Made by a program: the position numbers and the translations under genes. Below are positions 34,927 through 41,501 of a stretch of DNA of 64,000 nucleotides, in pieces (the first letter of the stretch is position 1; every line of letters starts with the position of its first letter). Origin of the DNA: an uncultured Latescibacterota bacterium. Lineage in GTDB: Bacteria; Latescibacterota; UBA2968; UBA8231. Where the stretch lies: contig OX638377.1 of NCBI GenBank assembly GCA_951813615.1, positions 4,676,599 to 4,740,598 of the forward strand, read 5' to 3'. A model generated the notes under the pieces. The model did no database searches and was not told the origin of the DNA. It worked only from the letters and a program-made list of their open reading frames with translations.

Positions 34927-35898
34927 ATGACTAATATGCAAAGAGACCGCATCCTCTTTCGCGCTCAAGGTTGCTTGCTGGGCCAACTTGCCGGGGATTC
35001 GCTGGGTAGCCTAGTGGAGTTCCAAAGCCCCGAGGAGATTCAGCGCGAGTACCCCGCCGGAGTCCGAAATCTCGCAGATGGCGGAGCCTGGGACACGATT
35101 GCCGGGCAGCCGACGGACGATTCCGAAATGGCGCTAGCCCTAGCCCGGGTACTGGCGCAGCACAAGAAATACGATCAAACGCTTGCCCTCGAAGCCTATG
35201 TTGACTGGTTGAACTCTGGTCCATTCGACTGCGGTTTCACCACCCGCAGCGGTCTCCTAGGGGAACGCGATCGGAACAGCCAAGCGAATGGAGCCATGAT
35301 GCGGATCAGCCCACTGGGCATCTTCGGCGCGAACTACGAATTAGAGCAGGTGGCGGAATGGGCGTGCGAGGACGCGGCGCTCACGCATCCCCATCCGGTC
35401 TGCCAGCAAGCCAACTCGCTCTACGCCTCGGCCATCGCCTACGCGGTCCGCATCGGATGCGAATCGCAGGAGCTGTACGAACGGATCAAGACGTGGGCTG
35501 AGAATATCCCAGCGGAACCGACGCTCATGTCGGCCATCGACGGCGCGACCACTTCACCGCCCGCAGATTATATGCACCAACAGGGCTGGGTTCTGACGGC
35601 GTTCCGCAACGCACTATGGCAACTGCTCCATGCCGAGAATTTCGAGGAAGCGGTCGTAGATACCGTCCATAGGGGCGGTGACACCGACACCAACGCCGCC
35701 ATCTGCGGAGCGCTTCTGGGCGCAGTGCATGGACGAGAAGCCGTCCCCGAACGGTGGGTGGACCAGCTCTTGAACTGCCGACCAAAGGAAGGGAATCCCA
35801 ATGTCCATCGACCTCGCCCAGAGTGCTACTGGCCGGTAGATGCGCTAGAGCTTGCCGAGCGCTTGGTTACCAATCGGCAGCGTGTGGGGACGCTCTAA
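34927..35898 (+). CDS. ADP-ribosylglycohydrolase (DraG family)
   Basis: A 323-residue protein. GCLLGQLAGDSLGSLVEF at the N-terminus, PTDDSEMALALARVL (the TDD metal site) and RGGDTDTNAAICGALLGAVHG near the C-terminus are the conserved blocks of the family (PF03747), with paired Asp ligands for two Mg ions. It removes ADP-ribose from proteins or nucleic acids. It is 25 bases behind the block A ATPase and probably co-transcribed. Block B lacks it. No ADP-ribosyltransferase is recognisable nearby. Confidence 0.9.
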   Translation: MTNMQRDRILFRAQGCLLGQLAGDSLGSLVEFQSPEEIQREYPAGVRNLADGGAWDTIAGQPTDDSEMALALARVLAQHKKYDQTLALEAYVDWLNSGPFDCGFTTRSGLLGERDRNSQANGAMMRISPLGIFGANYELEQVAEWACEDAALTHPHPVCQQANSLYASAIAYAVRIGCESQELYERIKTWAENIPAEPTLMSAIDGATTSPPADYMHQQGWVLTAFRNALWQLLHAENFEEAVVDTVHRGGDTDTNAAICGALLGAVHGREAVPERWVDQLLNCRPKEGNPNVHRPRPECYWPVDALELAERLVTNRQRVGTL

Positions 35899-35930
35899 AA
35901 AAGGACCTATGAGCCGCAATCCGTTTGAGG

Positions 35931-35951
35931 TGGGCATGAGTCTTATGCCCA
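35931..35951. other. Perfect stem-loop between convergent genes
   Basis: TGGGCAT-N7-ATGCCCA, a 7-bp perfect stem at the convergence of the glycohydrolase gene and parE. No T-run follows on either strand, so terminator function is uncertain. Confidence 0.4.
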
Positions 35952-36272
35952 CAGCAAGCGCCGCTGTAGCAATGTCTGCATGTCGCGCCGCCCATCGGCG
36001 ATCAAGAGCACATAGACGTTATTTTCCATTACCCGATAGATGATGCGGTAGGGCCTAGAGAATATCTCGCGGTATTCCCGAATCCCAATGTCCAACAGTT
36101 CCGCCGGGTAGTTCCCGCGCTCGGGATACTCGGAGAGGCTGCTGAAAGCCTTATCAATCTGCTCCAGCACATAATCCGCCCGGTCCGACTCATCGTGCTG
36201 ATCGATGTAATCGTAGATTTCCTCCAAGTCGCGCATCGCGTCATCGGTCAACTGAACCAAGAAAGCCATCAA
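35943..36272 (-). CDS. ParE/RelE-family toxin
   Basis: A 109-residue protein. VQLTDDAMRDLEEIYDYI is the typical N-terminal helix pair, and YPAELLDIGIREYREIFSRPYRIIYRVMENNVYVLLIADGRRD (in pieces) forms the beta-sheet core of the ParE/RelE fold. ParE toxins poison gyrase; RelE toxins cut mRNA. It overlaps the antitoxin gene by 4 bases. A type II pair that could stabilise block A. Confidence 0.88.
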   Translation of the reverse strand: MMAFLVQLTDDAMRDLEEIYDYIDQHDESDRADYVLEQIDKAFSSLSEYPERGNYPAELLDIGIREYREIFSRPYRIIYRVMENNVYVLLIADGRRDMQTLLQRRLLWA

Positions 36273-36550
36273 CGATCCCGTCGCCGCTCCCGAAGCCGTG
36301 CGACGACATCGGCGGCGGGCTGCACCTGACCTGCTTCGATCTGGCGGCTACCCAGCGCGAGAATCTTGAGCAGCGCAACTGTTTCCTGCATCTGCTCGTA
36401 ACTGTCGATATCCTGCATGACCGCCTTGGCTTCGCCATTCTGGGTGATAATCAAAGGTTCTGGTTGGTCTCCAAGTGTGCGCACGATCTCGGCGGCGTGG
36501 GCCTTGAGATAACTGATCGGCTTAATCTGGCTGGACAGTTTCATGGACAC
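36269..36550 (-). CDS. Phd/YefM-family antitoxin for the ParE/RelE toxin
   Basis: A 93-residue protein. IKPISYLKAHAAEIVRTLGDQPEPLIITQNGEAKAVMQDIDSYEQM (in pieces) is the Phd/YefM fold. It is first in the two-gene operon and is followed by the toxin with a 4-base overlap. AGGAG at 36551-36556 (minus strand) gives the ribosome site. The Arg/acid-rich C-terminus would contact the toxin. Confidence 0.87.
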   Translation of the reverse strand: MSMKLSSQIKPISYLKAHAAEIVRTLGDQPEPLIITQNGEAKAVMQDIDSYEQMQETVALLKILALGSRQIEAGQVQPAADVVARLRERRRDR

Positions 36551-36682
36551 CTCCTTTTTAGACTAAATATAGACCATAAACAGGTCAAGAGCAATCTGCA
36601 CTTCGTGACTAGGGATTGTCGATCTGGCCTCCTTGACGCGGATAGCTAGCCCCCACAGGGCACTGCCATCCTCCCTCACCGA

Positions 36683-36698
36683 GACCGTTTTCCTGTGA
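36683..36698. repeat. 16-bp scar identical to the 3' end of the phzF-like region
   Basis: GACCGTTTTCCTGTGA here equals 46479-46494, the last codons and stop of the DnaB-PhzF gene. In both places it touches the boundary repeat. This suggests block A once ended with the same gene. Confidence 0.6.
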
Positions 36699-36734
36699 TT
36701 TCCTCTTGATCTATTAGCCAAGATCAGACATATT
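36699..36734. repeat. Boundary repeat R2 of the duplicated island
   Basis: Second copy of the boundary repeat, with one T-to-C change and one inserted base relative to R1. It separates block A from block B and precedes the abiEi remnant of block B. Confidence 0.8.
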
Positions 36735-36763
36735 GTCTCTATATAGAATTAAGTGGAGTCAAT

Positions 36764-37138
36764 ATGTCTGGAACAAAGAAAGAGCGTCCTGAAGAAATCT
36801 TCCGCAGGTACGGCGGCCAACTCCGAATGAGCGAGGCTATCGCGCACGGGATTACACGCTACATACTGTATGCGCTCAAGGACAGGGCGTCATCGAGCCA
36901 GTCAGCAGAGGCATCTACCGGCTGCAGGAACTACCTCCGCTCGACAACCCTGATGTAGTCACAGTAAGCCTTCGCTTCCCCAACGCCGTCATTTGCCTCG
37001 TCTCCGCGCTAGCCTACCATGGCATCACAACCCAGATTCCTCATGAGGTTTCCGTAGCAGTGCCAAGAAACTCTCGGGTGCCGTCACTCGACTATCCCCC
37101 CATCCGAGTCCACAGATTCTCGCAGGAAGCATACAAAC
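36764..37138 (+). pseudogene. abiEi remnant, block B
   Basis: Nearly identical to the intact gene at 27578 for its first ~125 codons, but one G is missing from a G-run near 36888 (GACAGGGCG against GACAGGGGCG), which shifts the frame after LKDR. The gene is then cut at about 37138 and joined to the middle of abiEii. It cannot encode a working antitoxin. Confidence 0.85.
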
Positions 37139-37397
37139 TCAATACTTCGCCATGGAGCGATTCCTCTACCGACTATCCCAATCCGCTCATGCCCAGCGAT
37201 TTGTGCTCAAGGGCGCGTTGATGCTGAGGGTGTGGGGCTCACCGGAATTCCGTCCGACCATGGACATCGACCTACTTGGCAGAACTCGTAACGCGGAAGC
37301 TGCCATCGTCTCTCAGATGCGGGACATCCTGATGGTCAATGTGGAAACGGACGGACTTGCATTCGACCCGGTTAGATTCGCATCTATGAAAGGCTGA
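37139..37397 (+). pseudogene. abiEii toxin fragment, block B
   Basis: An 81-codon frame from ATG 37152 encodes MERFLYRLSQSAHAQRFVLK, then LMLRVWGSPEFRPTMDIDLLGR, which contains the G-S ... D-x-D nucleotidyltransferase motif of AbiEii. It continues to FASMKG and stops just before the WYL gene. The C-terminal two thirds of the toxin are missing, so activity is unlikely. Confidence 0.8.
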
Positions 37398-37401
37398 TCC
37401 G

Positions 37402-38379
37402 ATGAAACAGATTGTGCGACAACTGGACATCCTACGAGAGTTACAGGCGCGGCGTTACGGGATGAGTGCACGCGAACTGGCGGACGAGTTCAATGTAGAT
37501 AGGCGCACCATACAGCGCGATCTAGGAGACCTGCGCGAGGCCGGATTTATACTGAACGAAAAGCGGTGCACCGATCAGCGCATCTACTACCAACTACAGA
37601 AAGACACCGGGCTCCCACAGAACTTTCCGATCATGGAAATCGCGGCGATGATTTTTGCCGAGCAGGCGGGCATGGGGCTGGTGGGAACGCCGTTTGGCGA
37701 TCACCTGCGGTCGGCGATTCGTCGGCTGACCCAAGCCATGCCCTCGGAGATGCGGCAATTCCTAGAGCGAGCCGCAGAAGCTTATGTGCCGCTGACGCGT
37801 GGGCACAAGCCGTACGAAGATGCCCGCGAAGTGCTCGAAAACCTGCACGACGCCATACTGGAGCGCCGCGTGTGCTGGGTGAGCTACCGCTCGCCATGGG
37901 CGGAGAGCGCTCGTCAGTACAACATCGAACCGCTACGCCTTCTGCCGCACCGGGGAGGTCTGTACGTAATCTCGCGGATGCCCTACTACGACCAACTCAT
38001 CACGCAGGCGGTGGACCGCTTTGAGTCAGTAGAAGTGACCGAGGAGGAGTTCGAGCCGCCGGATCACCTGTCGATTGACGAGCGAGTAAGCAATGCGTTC
38101 GGCGTCTCGTTTGAGGAGCCGATGGATGTGGTAGTTCGGTTCACCGAGGAGCAAGCACCGTATATACGAGAGCGAATCTGGCATCCGAGCCAAGAGCTGG
38201 AAGAACTGGACGATGGGCGGGTGGTGCTGCGGCTGCGGGCCGGGGGGTTCTACGAGATCAAGAGTTGGGTGTTGAGTTTCGGGGCGGCGGTTGAGGTACT
38301 GGAGCCGGAGGAGTTGCGGGTGGCGGTGCGGGAGGAGATGCGGGCGGCGATGGGGTTGGATGACGAGGGTGCGACTTGA
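37402..38379 (+). CDS. WYL-domain transcriptional regulator, block B
   Basis: A 325-residue copy of the block A regulator, differing at roughly 15-20 scattered residues. Changes include two in the linker after the helix-turn-helix (GLPQN for KLPLN) and a few in the WYL and C-terminal domains. The recognition helix region (VDRRTIQRDLGDLREAGF) is unchanged, so both should bind the same DNA site. The operator-like repeat at 38370-38388 covers its stop codon, as in block A. Confidence 0.9.
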   Translation: MKQIVRQLDILRELQARRYGMSARELADEFNVDRRTIQRDLGDLREAGFILNEKRCTDQRIYYQLQKDTGLPQNFPIMEIAAMIFAEQAGMGLVGTPFGDHLRSAIRRLTQAMPSEMRQFLERAAEAYVPLTRGHKPYEDAREVLENLHDAILERRVCWVSYRSPWAESARQYNIEPLRLLPHRGGLYVISRMPYYDQLITQAVDRFESVEVTEEEFEPPDHLSIDERVSNAFGVSFEEPMDVVVRFTEEQAPYIRERIWHPSQELEELDDGRVVLRLRAGGFYEIKSWVLSFGAAVEVLEPEELRVAVREEMRAAMGLDDEGAT

Positions 38380-38388
38380 TCTGTCGCA
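38370..38388. promoter_or_regulatory. Candidate operator, inverted repeat copy 4
   Basis: TGCGAC-TTGATCT-GTCGCA, perfect arms, across the stop of the block B WYL gene and 64 bases before the next long gene. Confidence 0.65.
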
Positions 38389-38428
38389 GGAGTTCGTTAA
38401 TATCTTCGCAGAGGACAAGGAGGAAATC

Positions 38429-38455
38429 ATGAATCTCAAGCAGAGGAGACTATGA
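38429..38455 (+). CDS. Possible 8-residue leader peptide
   Basis: ATG 38429 follows AAGGAGG with a good spacing and encodes MNLKQRRL before TGA at 38453-38455. That stop overlaps the ATG of the next gene (38452). This may couple translation of the hypothetical cargo gene, or simply be chance. Confidence 0.25.
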   Translation: MNLKQRRL

Positions 38456-39045
38456 TGGGAGAACTGACGGCCGAAGAAAAAGAGTTTCTGGTAGATTACT
38501 GCATGAAGCCCGAGAATACTAGGCTTGCGCTGGAAATCGGTCAGGTAACCCCAATGATAGAAAGGAGAATCCTGTCCTCGTTTCTGTGTAAACTCGATAA
38601 GAGCATAAAAAAAGAGATTGAGAGCCGTGATGACCTTCGCTGGCGGACGTACATTCCGAAAAAAGATTTGAAAGAAGAGGACCTAAAAGAAAAGTACACC
38701 ATTTTATACGTAATAACCATGGAGGACCAAGGTATTGAAATACATCTCGGTCTCTTTAATTGGAATAGTGGGGATAAGGAGAGAGAGCTGTACGTGGGAA
38801 CACATAAAAAAAGAGAAAATAGAACCGTACCTTGGCCTGACACCCTCACAGACTTTTTAAGTAGATCGGATATAGAAACATCGGACGAGTCTCGGTATTG
38901 GTGGGTCTGTTCGAGAGAAGGGGACAGATATGTCAAGAAGATTGGAGACCTGAGCATGCTGAACGCCGAGGTCAAGGGTACAAAGTACTTCACAACCGAA
39001 TTGGTTCGCTTTGCGGGGGCCATCTCAGAAGAACTGAGGGCGTGA
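38452..39045 (+). CDS. Hypothetical protein, cargo of block B
   Basis: A 197-residue protein not assigned to any family. It is charged and likely soluble, with a helical N-terminal third (LTAEEKEFLVDYCM ... KLDKSIKKEIESRDDLRWR) and a beta-rich middle (YTILYVITMEDQGIEIHLGLFNW). The C-terminal tail ends VRFAGAISEELRA. AT-rich relative to the chromosome. It ends 2 bases before the PDDEXK nuclease gene, so the two are coupled; it could be a specificity partner, sensor or immunity protein for that nuclease. ATG 38455 is an equally good start. Confidence 0.65.
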   Translation: MMGELTAEEKEFLVDYCMKPENTRLALEIGQVTPMIERRILSSFLCKLDKSIKKEIESRDDLRWRTYIPKKDLKEEDLKEKYTILYVITMEDQGIEIHLGLFNWNSGDKERELYVGTHKKRENRTVPWPDTLTDFLSRSDIETSDESRYWWVCSREGDRYVKKIGDLSMLNAEVKGTKYFTTELVRFAGAISEELRA

Positions 39046-39047
39046 AG

Positions 39048-39776
39048 ATGGTCGGCGACACGAACCTCAAGCAAGAGATCCCGCGATTCTTCAAGGGTGC
39101 CAAGCAAGGTCTTGACGTTTGGAGGCGAGCCGAAGTTGTCCTTGATCGCCACTTGGCTAGGAAGTTCAACTTTTTCCACTCCATCGCTTTTTTCGGCTCT
39201 ATTCCTCTCAAAAGAGAGGATCGAATGTCCTATGTATTCGCGTACCTTCTCAATCCCGACGAGACTCACGGACAAAGAGACCTGTTTCTTGGAAAATTCC
39301 TAGAAGACGTAAATGTGGACTGGTTGTCGGGAAGCAGTTGGTCACTTGCCAGCATAGGTCTGGAGGTGCTAACCACTCAGATAGAAAACTGGAGCCGTAG
39401 GATCGATATCGAGATTGCTTTCCAAATTGATGATGGTCCGGCAGCCATCGCGATTGAGAACAAGCCTTGGGCGGGTGATCAGCACCTACAGCTCAGCGAC
39501 TACGCACATCATCTCGAGTCGATGTACGAGGGGCGCTTCATACTGATCTATCTCACGCCGAAAGGGGAAGACCCCTCTGAGTACAGTATCACGCGCGAGG
39601 AGCGCGAGCAGCTTGAGAATGAAGGGAAGCTCGCCAACGCATCGATCCGGAAATGGGCCGGTGACAATGGTTGGCTGAAGCGAGCAGAAGGTGAGGTGAA
39701 AGCCGAGCGAGTGCGCTGGTTCGTGTCCGATTTCCGCAAGGCGCTCCTCGAAAGCCTCCCGGCGCAGCAAAAGTGA
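39048..39776 (+). CDS. PD-(D/E)xK nuclease-family protein (PDDEXK_4-like), cargo of block B
   Basis: A 242-residue protein from ATG 39048. D120 in RRIDIEIAF and E137-N-K139 in IAIENKPWAGDQ form the PD-(D/E)xK core, followed by QLSDYAHHL, as in the PDDEXK_4 family (PF14281) common in defence islands. An N-terminal helical region (FFKGAKQGLDVWRRAE) and MSYVFAYLLNP precede the core. The longer frame upstream overlaps the previous gene and is not coding. Coupled to the hypothetical protein before it. Probably a DNA-cleaving effector. Confidence 0.82.
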   Translation: MVGDTNLKQEIPRFFKGAKQGLDVWRRAEVVLDRHLARKFNFFHSIAFFGSIPLKREDRMSYVFAYLLNPDETHGQRDLFLGKFLEDVNVDWLSGSSWSLASIGLEVLTTQIENWSRRIDIEIAFQIDDGPAAIAIENKPWAGDQHLQLSDYAHHLESMYEGRFILIYLTPKGEDPSEYSITREEREQLENEGKLANASIRKWAGDNGWLKRAEGEVKAERVRWFVSDFRKALLESLPAQQK

Positions 39777-39780
39777 ATCC

Positions 39781-39799
39781 CGCGACACGATCCGTCGCC
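39781..39799. promoter_or_regulatory. Candidate operator, degenerate inverted repeat copy 5
   Basis: CGCGAC-ACGATCC-GTCGCC: five-base arms GCGAC/GTCGC are kept, the outer base pair is lost. Four bases after the nuclease stop codon. Confidence 0.45.
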
Positions 39800-40043
39800 C
39801 CGGAATAGGTTCATCCATCGCCCATCGGTAAGTCCACTTCCCCAGAGGTGTGACATTCTCCACCAAGAAGGCACGTAGCCTCGACGAACACGGCCTCCTC
39901 TTCCTCAGTCGCCATTCGCTTCCTAAAGGCACCTCCCAAGCGGCCTCATACACCGATCCTTCCCGAGATTCTCCTGTACCATCCAGGGCCTATTGCAAGG
40001 CCCCTTTCTCGGCGAAATTGACCTCCTCATAAAAATTTCTGCC

Positions 40044-40062
40044 TGCGACGCGATCTGTCGCA
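40044..40062. promoter_or_regulatory. Candidate operator, inverted repeat copy 6
   Basis: TGCGACGCGATCTGTCGCA, identical to copies 3 and 7, 86 bases before the SGNH hydrolase gene. Confidence 0.65.
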
Positions 40063-40148
40063 CCTGTAGGCGAAACTGGCAGTAAGCAGTTTACCAAGTC
40101 GGGCTTTGTCGAGACAGCGAGAAGCACTTTTTTGGCGGGAGGTAATTT

Positions 40149-40772
40149 ATGAGTGGTCATGTTGTATTGCTCGGCGATTCGATATTCGACAATGCAGTGT
40201 ACGTTCCCAGTGGAGCTTCCGTACTCAAACATCTGCGGTACATCCTACCGCTGGACTGGGTGATCACCTCGCTGGCCGTGGATGGTGCCCGGATATCCTC
40301 TGTGGAATGTCAACTGCAACAGCTTCCCGATGACACCACCCATCTATTTCTCAGCGTCGGCAGCAACGATGTCTTGGACCATGTACATATCCTCAACAGA
40401 TCCACTGATTTTCAGGTCTCGGCACTTACGACCATAGCTGGGATTCGAGCTGACTTTTCGGCAAAATATCGCCGCATGCTCGATCAGGTTCGCGCGATTC
40501 GAATACCCCTTGCTGTCTGCACTGTTTATGATTCTATCCCTACTTTGACGCCGCCTGAATCCGCTGCACTCTCGGTCTTCAATGAGGCAATCACAAAACA
40601 GGTGTTCGCAACTGGCTCGACTTTGATTGATCTCCGCCTCATCTGCGACGAGGCATCCGACTACGCTAGTATGCCTCCAATTGAACCGTCAGCATCTGGC
40701 GGCAAAAAAATAGCCCGCGCTATCTATAGGACTTTGTTCGATCCCAAAATTACCTGCCGCGTCGTTGTATAA
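40149..40772 (+). CDS. SGNH/GDSL-family hydrolase, cargo of block B
   Basis: A 207-residue protein. Block I is LLGDSIFDN with the catalytic Ser, and LSVGSNDV supplies the oxyanion Gly and Asn. Near the C-terminus, MPPIEPSASGGKKIA is in the place of the usual DxxH block but has Glu where His is expected, so the catalytic base is uncertain. No signal peptide, so cytoplasmic esterase or lipase activity would be expected. It occupies the cassette slot equivalent to the repeat protein of block A, between boundary elements c and d. Confidence 0.82.
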   Translation: MSGHVVLLGDSIFDNAVYVPSGASVLKHLRYILPLDWVITSLAVDGARISSVECQLQQLPDDTTHLFLSVGSNDVLDHVHILNRSTDFQVSALTTIAGIRADFSAKYRRMLDQVRAIRIPLAVCTVYDSIPTLTPPESAALSVFNEAITKQVFATGSTLIDLRLICDEASDYASMPPIEPSASGGKKIARAIYRTLFDPKITCRVVV

Positions 40773-40889
40773 CAGCAGCAGCCGTAACAGATAGGCAAAT
40801 TCTCCTAGACCATCCAACGTCTATTGCAAGGCCCCTTTCTCGTCCGATAGCCCTTAAGACGCGCCGAAAGCGTGGTCAGCCGGACGATC

Positions 40890-40917
40890 TTGACGAAAAT
40901 GGATCCTTTCGTAAAAA
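40890..40917 (+). promoter_or_regulatory. Candidate promoter with internal inverted repeat, block B
   Basis: TTGACG at 40890-40895, 16 bases, TAAAAA at 40912-40917. ACGAAA-N8-TTTCGT lies at 40893-40912. Same as in block A at 32126. It would drive the lipoprotein and ATPase genes. Confidence 0.5.
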
Positions 40918-40937
40918 AATTTCTACCTGCGACATGC

Positions 40938-40956
40938 TGCGACGCGATCTGTCGCA
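40938..40956. promoter_or_regulatory. Candidate operator, inverted repeat copy 7
   Basis: TGCGACGCGATCTGTCGCA, about 20 bases after the candidate -10 box, near the expected transcription start, and 47 bases before the lipoprotein gene. Confidence 0.65.
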
Positions 40957-41003
40957 CCTCCAATGTAAGTTTCCTTTTCCCACAACTATTAAGGAGGTGT
41001 GCA

Positions 41004-41474
41004 GTGCTTACTCGCTTTTCTTTTTTCGTAGCTATTTTGGCCTTCGGCCTTGTCGCCTGCGAAGGTCCGGCGGGACCGATGGGGCCGCAGGGAGAGGTCG
41101 GACCACAAGGCGAAATCGGACCCCCCAGAGAAGGGATCATCATCGAACGGCAACTGTCCCGTTCCCTCTATGACGCGGACGGCAACATTGTCATAGAGGA
41201 TGGCCGGATAACGCCAACAACCTTCCAAGCCCTTTATCTCAAGGCAGTATTCCCCAGCCTCGGGCCTGATGCAGTAGCATACATTCCGCTAGACTATCTC
41301 TTAGTGTTTGCGGTATCAATCGTACCCGAAGAGGACGAGTTGGAGACGCCTATCCTCACCATCATTGAGGGTATGCTCTTGATCACGGACCCTAACAGAG
41401 ATCTCCTAGCTGTCGCGCTAGGATCTTTTTTTGATGGGATAGATGTCAATCTGGCGATTTTAGTATCGCAGTAA
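41004..41474 (+). CDS. Small lipoprotein with collagen-like Gly-X-Y segment, block B
   Basis: A 156-residue protein from GTG 41004, preceded by AAGGAGG. Residues 1-18 are a signal peptide ending GLVA before C19, a lipobox. About seven Gly-X-Y triplets follow (GPAGPMGPQGEVGPQGEIG). The remaining 115 residues (LYDADGNIVIEDGRI ... LTIIEGMLLITDPNRDLLA) are of unknown fold and shared with the block A remnant. It lies 27 bases before the twin AAA ATPase and is expected in the same transcript. A surface or periplasmic role is inferred. Confidence 0.75.
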   Translation: MLTRFSFFVAILAFGLVACEGPAGPMGPQGEVGPQGEIGPPREGIIIERQLSRSLYDADGNIVIEDGRITPTTFQALYLKAVFPSLGPDAVAYIPLDYLLVFAVSIVPEEDELETPILTIIEGMLLITDPNRDLLAVALGSFFDGIDVNLAILVSQ

Positions 41475-41501
41475 GCACTATATCACTTCGGAGAAGAAAC
41501 C

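Larger units (their letters stand above)
39777..40148. other. 372-bp non-coding gap with boundary element, copy c
   Basis: No gene is supported. It holds an imperfect operator-like repeat right after the nuclease stop, then from about 39915 to 40066 boundary element c. There GGGCCT-ATTGCA-AGGCCC forms a 6-bp hairpin followed by CTTTC, a possible weak terminator. It ends in a perfect operator-like repeat. Confidence 0.6.

Noticed and set aside
36683..36734. Insertion sequence ends at the block boundary
   Set aside because: No transposase gene, no terminal inverted repeats and no target-site duplication could be found at R1, R2 or R3.
38898..39047. N-terminal extension of the PDDEXK_4 nuclease frame
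   Set aside because: It lies inside the preceding gene; ATG 39048 is 2 bases after that gene's stop and begins the family-like sequence.
31117..40960. Possible CRISPR array or integron attC sites from the repeated spacer elements
   Set aside because: Only four long, irregularly spaced copies with genes between them; no short regular spacers, no cas genes, no integrase, and no attC core sites.
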